Shown here: positions 57,848 to 64,000 of the stretch, piece by piece
Layout: each line of letters starts with the position of its first letter
Position numbering within the stretch: position 1 is the first letter of the stretch
NCBI GenBank assembly: GCA_944390725.1
Contig: CALXQU010000001.1
Coordinates: forward strand, 186,001 to 250,000
Origin: an uncultured Spirochaetaceae bacterium
Lineage (GTDB): Bacteria; Spirochaetota; Spirochaetia; Sphaerochaetales; Sphaerochaetaceae
Length of the DNA stretch: 64,000 nt
Direction of reading: 5' to 3'
Notes under the pieces: model-generated
What the model was told of the DNA's origin: nothing
Seen by the model: only the letters and a program-made list of their open reading frames with translations
Database searches by the model: none
Translations under genes and position numbers: made by a program

Positions 57848-58451
57848 AGGATGCCGATGGATAGTCCTCCAGATCGATCCTCATCATGAGCTCCCCGTCC
57901 GGGAAGATGTCGAATGAGCCTGAGCGTGACCTGTTCGAAAGCGAGACGCTCTCCAGCGATAGCGGGAATGACCCCAGCTCCCATACAAGCCCTTCCGTCC
58001 TGGTGTGGACCTCGCCCCTGAATGAGAAGAACGATACCGATTTCCCTGCGGGAAACTCCACATGCATGGGACCGGGTATGGCGATTATCGCATCACGGGC
58101 CGTGAACCAGCGCCGCGGGGCTTCCACCCGTGACATCAGCGCGATCAGCGAGAGGATGTGGTCGAAGCGCCCTTCCCCGCCGCCTATCATATCGTACGGG
58201 CCGCTGCCCTTCCTGATGGCGAGCTCCGCATCGCTCTCATCCTTGTCATGGCTGCAGGGGACGTATCCCATCGATACCAGCTCCTCGCGGAATGATGTCG
58301 AATCGAAATCGCCGACGGCATCGGTTATAGGTATGGCAAGCCGCTTGGCCGTATCATAGCCGGAATCGGCGGCGATGATGGTGCTGTATTCCTGGAGGTC
58401 GAGGCTTATATGGGCGGGAGCAGCCCCTCCGATGATGATCAGACGTCTCAT
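57828..58451 (-). CDS. thiN: thiamine pyrophosphokinase
   Basis: Transfers pyrophosphate from ATP to thiamine, giving the cofactor TPP. The 207-residue protein has RLIIIGGAAP at the N-terminus, IIAADSGYDTAKRL near residue 27, DAVGDFDS with the metal-binding acidic residues near residue 45, HDKDESDAELAI near residue 70 and GGGEGRFDHILSL near residue 92, all typical of the catalytic domain; a smaller C-terminal thiamine-binding part follows. From ATG 58451 the -10-like TATTTT ends 6 nt upstream, so the start may be leaderless. It is divergent from the DUF1015 gene. Confidence 0.9.
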   Translation of the reverse strand: MRRLIIIGGAAPAHISLDLQEYSTIIAADSGYDTAKRLAIPITDAVGDFDSTSFREELVSMGYVPCSHDKDESDAELAIRKGSGPYDMIGGGEGRFDHILSLIALMSRVEAPRRWFTARDAIIAIPGPMHVEFPAGKSVSFFSFRGEVHTRTEGLVWELGSFPLSLESVSLSNRSRSGSFDIFPDGELMMRIDLEDYPSASFAEIRP

Positions 58452-58481
58452 GGAAACAAAATACAACAGTTGCGATACCTT

Positions 58482-58490
58482 TGCTATAAT
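58482..58490 (+). promoter_or_regulatory. extended -10 promoter of the DUF1015 gene
   Basis: TGCTATAAT (58482-58490) matches the extended -10 consensus TGnTATAAT exactly; the -35 is poor. The 10-nt leader holds GGAGG before the ATG at 58507. Confidence 0.55.
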
Positions 58491-58506
58491 GGATGCGGAG
58501 GAAACT

Positions 58507-59784
58507 ATGCACGACCTGGGTTTTTCACCTGCTGATATCCTGCTTCCGAGGAAAGGAATCGATATCTCGAAATGGGCGACCATCGCCTGCGACCAGTTCA
58601 CATCGGACAGAGGCTACTGGGAGAAAGCCGACAGGACCGTCGGGGACAGCCCCTCGACGCTGAGGATCACCCTGCCGGAAGTCTACCTTGAGGACCCTGA
58701 CAAGGAAGAGCGCATCGAGAAGGTGAATGCCACCATGGGGGAATACCTCTCCTCCGGCATATTCGAGAGCCATCCTGATTCATATATCCTCGTCGAGAGG
58801 AGGACCGCAGGAGGCACGCGGTTCGGGCTGGTCGGCAGGTTCGACCTTGAGAAGTATGACTTCTCCCCCGACTCCAAATCGCTCATCAGGGCAACGGAAG
58901 GGACCATCCTCTCGCGCATACCGCCGCGCAGGGAGATCAGGAAGAACGCGGAGCTTGAGCTCCCTCATATCGTCGTGCTGATATCGGACAGCAGACGCTC
59001 GGTGATAGAGCCGCTGCGCGATAAGCGCGATACGCTCAGGGTTGCATATGATGCTGACCTGATGCTCGGCGGCGGCCACCTGACAGGATACTTCGTCGAC
59101 AGCAAGGAGGACATAGAAGCCGTCGGCAAGGCGCTCGAGGAGCTCTACGCTACGCTCGACCCGGCCAATCCCCTCCTCTTCGCCATGGGGGACGGCAACC
59201 ACAGCCTTGCCACTGCCAAGAGCATGTGGGAGGACAGGAAGAAGGAGATACCGGAAAGCCAGTGGGCAGACGACCCGGCCAGATACGCCCTGGCGGAGGT
59301 CGAGAACATCTACGATGAAGGGCTCGGGTTCGAGCCGATACACAGGGCCTTCTTCGGGCTTTCCAGGGAGGAGTTCGACAGGACGCTCTCAGGATACGCG
59401 GAAAGCGTTGCATGCAAGCCCATATCCAGGGAGGAGATGCACGGCCTCATCAACAGCGGTCTAGGACGCTTCGCGCTCTCAGACGGCAATGGGCTGTATC
59501 TCTATGAGGCCAGGGGAACCGCCAAGGCGCTGGCTGCATGGACGATACAGAGCGTGATAGATGACCTGCTGGCCAGGAAGGCATGCCAGGTAGATTACAT
59601 CCACGGGACCGATGAGACGCTCTCCCTTGCAGGGAACGGCAACCTCGCCCTGATACTCCCCGATATCTCGAAGGATACGTTCTTCTCCTCGATAATCACC
59701 GACAAGGCATTCCCGAGGAAGACATTCTCCATCGGGCACGCCGAGGAGAAGCGCTACTACATGGAAGCACGCAGGATCCGCTAG
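58507..59784 (+). CDS. DUF1015 family protein
   Basis: A 425-residue cytoplasmic protein of the DUF1015 family, whose members occur in many anaerobes and are sometimes linked to serine kinase-like activity. Here the conserved stretches are WATIACDQFTSDRGYWEKADR near residue 22, ESHPDSYILVERR near residue 90, LFAMGDGNHSLATAKSMWE near residue 225 and DYIHGTDETLSLA near residue 360. ATG 58507 has GGAGG 5 nt upstream; an in-frame ATG at 58489 overlaps the -10 box and cannot be used from this promoter. Its stop overlaps the convergent Sua5-like gene by 4 bp. The biochemical role is unproven. Confidence 0.87.
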   Translation: MHDLGFSPADILLPRKGIDISKWATIACDQFTSDRGYWEKADRTVGDSPSTLRITLPEVYLEDPDKEERIEKVNATMGEYLSSGIFESHPDSYILVERRTAGGTRFGLVGRFDLEKYDFSPDSKSLIRATEGTILSRIPPRREIRKNAELELPHIVVLISDSRRSVIEPLRDKRDTLRVAYDADLMLGGGHLTGYFVDSKEDIEAVGKALEELYATLDPANPLLFAMGDGNHSLATAKSMWEDRKKEIPESQWADDPARYALAEVENIYDEGLGFEPIHRAFFGLSREEFDRTLSGYAESVACKPISREEMHGLINSGLGRFALSDGNGLYLYEARGTAKALAAWTIQSVIDDLLARKACQVDYIHGTDETLSLAGNGNLALILPDISKDTFFSSIITDKAFPRKTFSIGHAEEKRYYMEARRIR

Positions 59785-60332
59785 AAGCGGTACTCCCCCT
59801 GCCTCAGGACACGGAACGGATACGCAGTCGCATCGATGAGGGTCGATGCGGCTCCGCCGTGCACGTCAGGGTCCCTGACCATGAAGTCGACCGCATCGCT
59901 GAATACGGGAAGGATGTCATCGAAGGTAAGGAGGGACCTCTCCCCCGAGAAGTTGACCGATGTGGAATATATCGGGCCGGAGTATGAGATTACCTCCTGG
60001 ATGAACGGATCGGATGGGACCCTTACGGCATGAGTCAGCCCATCGGGCCCCTTGAGTATGGCAGTGAATGGCGCAGGCCACCTGGAGAGGAGCTCATCAG
60101 GCACGATCAGCTGCGAATCAGCAAGCGACTGCATGTCCATGAGGACTATGAATGATTTCGATAGCGGACGGCGCTTGATCTCATATATCCTCTCCGCCCT
60201 CTCCCTGTCCGCGATGGCCGAAAGGCCGTAGATGGTATCGCACGGGAGGATGCCAACGGCGCCTGCGCGCAGGAGCTCCCCCGCCTTCCTCGCGCATCCC
60301 TCCTCGCCTCTCTCGATTATCCGTGCCGCCAT
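59781..60332 (-). CDS. Sua5/YciO/YrdC family protein (threonylcarbamoyl-AMP synthase-like)
   Basis: Probably makes threonylcarbamoyl-AMP for the t6A37 modification of ANN-decoding tRNAs. The 183-residue protein has GAVGILPCDTIYGLSAIADRERAERIYEIKRRPLSKSFIVL near residue 24, with the KRRPxxKxF ATP-binding motif, PAPFTAILKG near residue 86 and STSVNFSGE near residue 123. It is the short TsaC/YrdC form without the Sua5 C-terminal domain. GGAGG lies 5 nt before the ATG. The family also contains YciO proteins that lack this role, so the assignment is likely but not certain. Confidence 0.85.
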   Translation of the reverse strand: MAARIIERGEEGCARKAGELLRAGAVGILPCDTIYGLSAIADRERAERIYEIKRRPLSKSFIVLMDMQSLADSQLIVPDELLSRWPAPFTAILKGPDGLTHAVRVPSDPFIQEVISYSGPIYSTSVNFSGERSLLTFDDILPVFSDAVDFMVRDPDVHGGAASTLIDATAYPFRVLRQGEYRF

Positions 60333-60413
60333 ATTGCCTCCAGACGATGGCCTGCATACCCGGGAAATGCAGATTCCTGCGCGAAATGCATGCCATTGAA
60401 GAAATTTTCCAAC

Positions 60414-60442
60414 TTGTTTTAGCTATATTACGATGCTATCAT
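60414..60442 (+). promoter_or_regulatory. promoter of the VPVEVVREV-repeat protein gene
   Basis: TTGTTT (60414-60419), 17 nt, TATCAT (60437-60442). The leader of about 36 nt contains an AGGAATAC/GTATCCCT hairpin with one mismatch just ahead of GGGAGG. Confidence 0.55.
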
Positions 60443-60484
60443 AACCCTATAGGAATACTTTTGGGTATCCCTGTGGGAGGAATC

Positions 60485-61393
60485 ATGGCAAAACCTTCTT
60501 CGACAGCGAAGCTTGTCATCACCAGCATTATCATCTCGATAATCGTCCTGGCTGTCTTCGTCCTGATATTCATCAACTCGATCGTGCCCGCTTATCAGGT
60601 AACGGCCGACCAGATATATTCCGTACTGACGAAGATCTTCCCGATCCTGATAGGATTGCTCCTCATACAGGTCGGAGTGATGGCAGCGAAGAAGGGAGAG
60701 CCCGAATACAAGGATACGATCGACAAGCTCTCTCCCAATGCCTATGACAGCGCCCTGTATACGGCAGCCAAGGATGACCCGGCCAAGGCCGCAGCGCCTG
60801 CGGAGAAGACCATCGAGGTCGTGAAGGAAGTCCCGATCGAAGTCATCAAGACAGTCGAGGTTCCCGTAGAGGTGGTGCGCGAGGTCGAGAAGCGCGTGGA
60901 GGTCCCGGTAGAGGTACTCAAGGAAGTGCCTGTCGAGATCGTCAGGGAAGTGCAGGTTCCGGTAGAGATCGTCAGGGAAGTCGTGAAGGAAGTCCCGGTC
61001 GAAGTCGTCAGGGAAGTCCCTGTCGAGGTGATAAAGGAAGTCGAGGTCGAGAAGCCTGTAGAGGTAGTCAAGGAAGTGGAGGTCGGAGAGAAGTCCGTGC
61101 AGCTTGATTTCCGCCAGGTGCTCGAGGCAGAGGCGAAGGATGCCATCTCCTATGGATATGACCTCTCGGTCGCAGCCATCTCAGGCGATACGACAGAGGA
61201 AGCCATCGAGGCATCCTTCGGGGAAGACACCCTCGTATTCAGCGAGAACGGCCTCTTCTATGCGGTCCTCCCCCTTTACAACAGGGACGAGGCCAGGGCA
61301 GCGCTCCAGGACTTCAGCATAGTGAACATCGCGACGCTGGATGGCCGCGACGTACAGCCGGACACGCTCATAAGGGAAGCATCCCAGGCCTGA
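60485..61393 (+). CDS. membrane-anchored VPVEVVREV-repeat protein with degenerate GGDEF-like C-terminus
   Basis: A 302-residue protein in three parts. Residues about 10-72 hold two transmembrane segments (LVITSIIISIIVLAVFVLIFI and IFPILIGLLLIQVGVMAA). Residues about 115-210 consist of short repeats built on VPVEVVREV/IEVIKTVEV, alternating acidic, basic and branched residues. Residues about 215-290 (FRQVLEAEAKDAISYGYDLSVAAISGD, then TLVFSENGLFYAVLPLYNRDEARAALQ) resemble the two ends of a GGDEF domain, with ENGLF where GGDEF would be and the middle shortened. It is probably cytoplasm-facing and catalytically dead. GGGAGG precedes the ATG at 60485. I do not know its function. Confidence 0.75.
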   Translation: MAKPSSTAKLVITSIIISIIVLAVFVLIFINSIVPAYQVTADQIYSVLTKIFPILIGLLLIQVGVMAAKKGEPEYKDTIDKLSPNAYDSALYTAAKDDPAKAAAPAEKTIEVVKEVPIEVIKTVEVPVEVVREVEKRVEVPVEVLKEVPVEIVREVQVPVEIVREVVKEVPVEVVREVPVEVIKEVEVEKPVEVVKEVEVGEKSVQLDFRQVLEAEAKDAISYGYDLSVAAISGDTTEEAIEASFGEDTLVFSENGLFYAVLPLYNRDEARAALQDFSIVNIATLDGRDVQPDTLIREASQA

Positions 61394-61415
61394 GCGGCAT
61401 TCCTCCCAAGGCGAA

Positions 61416-61430
61416 GGGGCTGTCGCATAA
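61416..61430 (+). mobile_element. possible left terminal repeat of the decayed IS
   Basis: GGGGCTGTCGCATAA resembles the terminal inverted repeats of many IS families. No matching inverted copy is seen at the other end near 62100-62180, so the element is incomplete. Confidence 0.35.
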
Positions 61431-61471
61431 ATCAGATTTGAGAATCGGCAATCCCCATCGAATGGCTACAG

Positions 61472-61493
61472 AGCAGGACTTCGGTCCTGCTTT
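61472..61493 (+). terminator. TTCG-loop terminator
   Basis: Perfect 8-bp stem AGCAGGAC/GTCCTGCT with a TTCG tetraloop, followed by TTTG. It lies 80 nt after the repeat-protein gene, inside the IS remnant, and could terminate either strand. Confidence 0.6.
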
Positions 61494-61537
61494 GTGCATT
61501 AAAGCAGCAGGAGTGGAATCCGGTATTCATCTGGGAA

Positions 61538-62100
61538 TCAGCTGGCCTGTTGTTCTATCCTGAACCAGAAAGGAAGTGCCGGCCCGGCAGTTCGCATGGA
61601 ATACCTGAGGAAATTGCCTGCCATGCATAGGATCATCCATTCGGTCTCTACGTTCTTAATCCCATGCGTACGGAATCTGCGGTAGCCGAATGCGGCCTTG
61701 AGAAGGCCTTGGCAAGGTTCTTCTCGCAGGCAGTAAGCCATACGAACGTGTGTTTCCCTGCCGCGCTCCCTATCTTCGTCCCCATCCTGGAATACAGTAC
61801 GCCCATCAAGCTCCCCCAAGATCCCTCAGCCTCATCACGCTCTGCCTCATGATGTCCGCTATCGCGTCATGGTTACCGTGAATAAATCTGTCTATCGTGG
61901 AGTGGTCAGGTATCCTGTCCATGCCAAGAACCTTCATTCATACACAGTCCCTTCTCATCAGCTTCTCTATCTCTCTGGAGGAGAAAGTGCCATTCATGTA
62001 TGCATAGATGATCAGGACCATCATCTTCGACGGATGGAGGCAGCATGGCCGCCCTCTTTTCTCCTTGCGGCAGAAGAGGGAGTAGTCAAGGGATGAATAC
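61538..62100 (-). pseudogene. decayed IS1182-like transposase
   Basis: Minus-strand fragments add up to a broken transposase. The upstream part reads FCRKEKRGRP, HPSKMMVLIIYAYMNGTFSS and REIEKLMRRDCV, a stop, then MDRIPDHSTIDRFIHGNHDA, the usual N-terminal DNA-binding region. Near 61820 the frame shifts to GELDGRTVFQDGD, the first catalytic Asp region, and then jumps by an internal deletion to the C-terminus LLKAAFGYRRFRTHGIKN and VETEWMILCMAGNFLRY. One nonsense codon, at least one frameshift and the loss of the middle make it non-functional. It is too decayed to name an exact IS. Confidence 0.7.
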
Positions 62101-62198
62101 AATGCATCCAATGCTTCTATGTATGAGGAATATGTCCGTCAATCGGTATTGAGATGTCAGGCCTACTTCGATACGATATATTGTTAAAGTATATAATT

Positions 62199-62218
62199 CG
62201 TATTACCATATAAATACG
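62199..62218. promoter_or_regulatory. operator-like inverted repeat upstream of dinJ
   Basis: CGTATT (62199-62204) and AATACG (62213-62218) flank 8 nt, directly after a consensus TATAAT at 62192-62197 and 15 nt before the dinJ start. Consistent with autorepression by the antitoxin or toxin-antitoxin complex. Confidence 0.5.
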
Positions 62219-62233
62219 GAGGAGAATAAATAA

Positions 62234-62494
62234 ATGAATACAGTCTCATTCAAGATAGATAACGATGACAAGGAACAGGCGCAGGCACTGTTCGAGTCGA
62301 TGGGCCTTTCCTTTTCCGGAGCGATGAACCTGTTCATCAAAGCCTGTCTCAACACAAGGAGCATCCCTTTCGAGATAAAGGCCCCCTCATATGAGCAGCT
62401 TATAAGGAACAGGCTGAAGGAAGCGGAAGATCCCAGCCAGCTCAGCCCTAGGTTCAGGGATGTCGAAAGCCTGATGAGGTCTCTTGATGCTTGA
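62234..62494 (+). CDS. dinJ: RelB/DinJ-family antitoxin
   Basis: Antitoxin of a type II pair. The 86-residue protein begins NTVSFKIDNDDKEQAQALFESMGLSFSGAMNLFIKACLNTRSIPFEI, the ribbon-helix-helix fold of RelB/DinJ that both binds DNA and dimerises. The C-terminal part (about 50-86) is charged and would wrap the toxin. GGAGG lies upstream of the ATG, with AGGAGAATAAATAA between. Its stop overlaps the toxin start by 8 bp, the normal coupling. It would repress its own promoter through the inverted repeat at 62199-62218. Confidence 0.92.
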   Translation: MNTVSFKIDNDDKEQAQALFESMGLSFSGAMNLFIKACLNTRSIPFEIKAPSYEQLIRNRLKEAEDPSQLSPRFRDVESLMRSLDA

Positions 62495-62762
62495 GATCCG
62501 CTACATCAATTCGTTCAAGAAGGATTTTAAGCTCGCGAAGAAACGCGGATATGACATGTCCAAGCTGGCCGAGGTCATCATGATGATAGCTTCCGGGGAA
62601 ACCCTGCCCGAAAGATTCCGGGAACATCAGCTGAAGGGAAAGGAATTCAAAGGTTGCAGGGAATGCCATATAGAACCCGACTTGCTCCTAGTATACAGAA
62701 TCATCGAAAACGAGCTTGTGCTCGAGCTTCTGCATATAGGGACACACAGCGACCTGTTCTGA
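62487..62762 (+). CDS. yafQ: YafQ-family mRNA interferase toxin
   Basis: A ribosome-dependent RNase toxin of the RelE/YafQ superfamily, 91 residues. Residues matching the YafQ active site are His47 (EHQLKG), His61 and Asp65 (ECHIEPDLLLVYR), His87 (GTHSDLF) and Phe91 as the last residue; the Trp after Asp in E. coli YafQ is Leu66. I use ATG 62487 rather than the TTG just before it. It follows dinJ with an 8-bp overlap and appears intact, although it lies amid decayed IS and transporter fragments. Confidence 0.92.
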   Translation: MLEIRYINSFKKDFKLAKKRGYDMSKLAEVIMMIASGETLPERFREHQLKGKEFKGCRECHIEPDLLLVYRIIENELVLELLHIGTHSDLF

Positions 62763-62765
62763 CAT

Positions 62766-62909
62766 CGGAGGCAGCAAGCGGCTCGCGATTTCTATGTCGT
62801 TGTCAAAGAACTCATACCGGAAGCCTCGGAAGGCAAACATCCGAGCATAGGAACGGTCAATGCAGCTATAGGCTTTTCTCTGATGATCCTTGATGGGGTT
62901 TTCGGCTGA
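62766..62909 (+). pseudogene. C-terminal remnant of a ZIP-family metal transporter
   Basis: One frame from just after yafQ to the stop at 62907 reads DFYVVVKELIPEASEGKHPS followed by IGTVNAAIGFSLMILDGVFG, the end of ZIP (ZupT-like) transporters with the ELIPE motif and the closing helix. The N-terminal three-quarters are absent and no start codon exists, so this is a truncated relic, perhaps cut when the toxin-antitoxin pair or IS arrived. Confidence 0.65.
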
Positions 62910-62974
62910 CCCGCCTATCTCTCCGTACCTCGGATTTCAGCCTGTGCTGCGACGGTCCCTTTTCCATTCAACAG

Positions 62975-64000
62975 TCATGGAGTCAGCAGCGAGATGGGGA
63001 CCTCGTATACGCCATCGGGCCTGAGCCTGGCATATTTCCCTGCGGTGATTACCATCAGGAATGAGGGCTGCTTCATTGCCGTATAATCCATCTTCTCCTT
63101 TATCTTCAGCAGATTCGCGGCGCCCTCATCAACCCTGGCAGGGTCAAAGAGCTTTACTTCGAACATGGCCCATCTCTGGTCGCGGAGTTCCATTACCGCA
63201 TCTGCTTCCAGGCCTTTCGAGTCCCTGTAATGATAAAGCTTCCCGTTCAGTGCAGCAGAATATACCCGTAGGTCCCTGATTGCATATGACTCGAAAAGGA
63301 ATCCGAAAGTACGGAAATCCTTCAGCAATGCCTGCGGCGACATACCCAGGGAGGCAACAGCCAATGACGGCTCGGACAGATGTCTTGTCGGACTGCCCTG
63401 CACCCTTGTCTTCGATCTTACGCTAGGGGCCCATGCCTCAAGATCCTCTGTAATGAACATAGTCTCAATAAGCGCAAGATACTTATTCAGGGTATCCTCA
63501 TTAAAAAGGACATCCTCATTGGAGCTGAGGTCCCTGCGTATCAGGCTCTTCGAAGCCTGCGTGGCGGTATTCCTTGAATATGAGCGGAGAAGACGCCTTA
63601 CATCGCTCGGATTCTTCCTCAGCCCAAGTTCCTCTATCCTCTGCTGGACATCGATATTGATAAGCTCGTCAAGAAGCATATATGGAATCTCCAGCGCATC
63701 ATCATCCTCATCATCAAGCGCATTGGGCCACCCTCCCCTGCATAAGGCAAGAGCCATATCCTCGAGCGTCCTGTCTGAACTGTCGCTTATATACATGCTC
63801 CCATCTTCAAATAGGCTGGAAAGGGAGACCTTCCCATATGAGAAGCCTGTTTCCGCCGAGCTCATCGTATGCATCCTCAGATTCGCGATACGGCCGAATC
63901 CTGAATGGAATATCTCCTGCTTTGCCTCATCACCCAACGGTGTTGAGGAGCCAGTCAGGATGAACTGGCCCCGCTTGCCCCTGTTATCGACCTCTCTTCG
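62975..64000 (-). CDS. AAA_14/DUF4143 ATPase, 5' end beyond the window
   Basis: The frame is open from the stop at 62975 to the window end, so the gene is partial (342 residues seen). The first visible part contains RGQFILTGSSTPLGDEAKQ, which matches the sensor region after Walker B in this family (LTGSS), then RIANLRMHTMSSAETGFSYGKVSL. The C-terminal DUF4143 region has FLFESYAIRDLRVYS, EADAVMELRDQRWAMFEVKL (D-x-x-x-E-L...E-V-K) and TAGKYARLRPDGVYEVP at the end. A TTG at 63937 opens a shorter frame but the family similarity continues past it. It is the second DUF4143 ATPase in the window. Confidence 0.87.
   Translation of the reverse strand, partial: RREVDNRGKRGQFILTGSSTPLGDEAKQEIFHSGFGRIANLRMHTMSSAETGFSYGKVSLSSLFEDGSMYISDSSDRTLEDMALALCRGGWPNALDDEDDDALEIPYMLLDELINIDVQQRIEELGLRKNPSDVRRLLRSYSRNTATQASKSLIRRDLSSNEDVLFNEDTLNKYLALIETMFITEDLEAWAPSVRSKTRVQGSPTRHLSEPSLAVASLGMSPQALLKDFRTFGFLFESYAIRDLRVYSAALNGKLYHYRDSKGLEADAVMELRDQRWAMFEVKLFDPARVDEGAANLLKIKEKMDYTAMKQPSFLMVITAGKYARLRPDGVYEVPISLLTP

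Noticed and set aside
60790..61090. CRISPR-like or tandem DNA repeat
   Set aside because: The repetition is at protein level (VPVEVVREV units) with variable codons and lengths; there are no equal-length spacers.

Overview
The window reads as chromosomal DNA of a diderm, fermentative, host-associated anaerobe. A spirochaete of the Sphaerochaetaceae/Treponemataceae type is my best guess, with moderate confidence. Supporting clues are small signal-peptide beta-barrel proteins, a secreted MTA/SAH nucleosidase like Borrelia Bgp, YesMN-type two-component genes, an orphan MsmK-type sugar ATPase, phosphate acetyltransferase, and a high-GC codon bias. No rRNA, prophage or CRISPR array is visible.

Layout. 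1-9250: housekeeping genes (pta, rsmA, comEC, phosphohexomutase, HAD phosphatase, rlmI, corA, threonine aldolase). 9260-20227: one minus-strand nine-gene purine operon, purE-C-F-M-N-O-H-D-L, in which bifunctional PurH is replaced by a separate AICAR transformylase and a PurO-type IMP cyclohydrolase. 20357-29880: M18 aminopeptidase, a tandem pair of outer-membrane barrel genes (one frameshifted), a CorC/HlyC protein, TetR, the orphan sugar ATPase, LysE, aspartokinase and a MATE pump. 29913-32382: a polar amino-acid ABC importer. 32427-41301: a probable eight-gene minus-strand operon encoding a NitT/TauT-type importer (one binding protein, two permeases, two non-identical ATPases), a cytoplasmic Cys-type sulfatase and a YesM/YesN sensor-regulator pair; it looks like a sense-import-desulfate module. 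41453-46243: L-rhamnose catabolism (rhaM, rhaB, rhaA, rhaD and an AraC regulator). 46289-54698: DUF4143 ATPase, nitroreductase, CoA-disulfide reductase, second MATE pump, DUF1703 ATPase, exported nucleosidase and a short AraC protein. 54961-61493: a small basic protein with tRNA-Thr, a tryptophanase-like lyase, aroH, a membrane protein, thiN, DUF1015, a Sua5/YrdC protein and a membrane-anchored VPVEVVREV-repeat protein. 61416-64000: a decayed island with an IS1182-like remnant, a DinJ-YafQ toxin-antitoxin pair, a ZIP transporter remnant and a DUF4143 ATPase running off the window end.

Two themes stand out. First, many monocistronic or operon-leading genes have a -35/17-nt/-10 promoter whose -10 box ends only 6-8 nt before the ATG and lack a ribosome-binding site, so leaderless mRNAs seem common here; operon-internal genes and some others have good AGGAGG sites. 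Second, the two ATPases of the sulfatase-linked importer carry complementary defects: one has lost the H-loop His, the other has a degenerate signature. This predicts one competent and one degenerate ATP site, unusual for a small-molecule importer.
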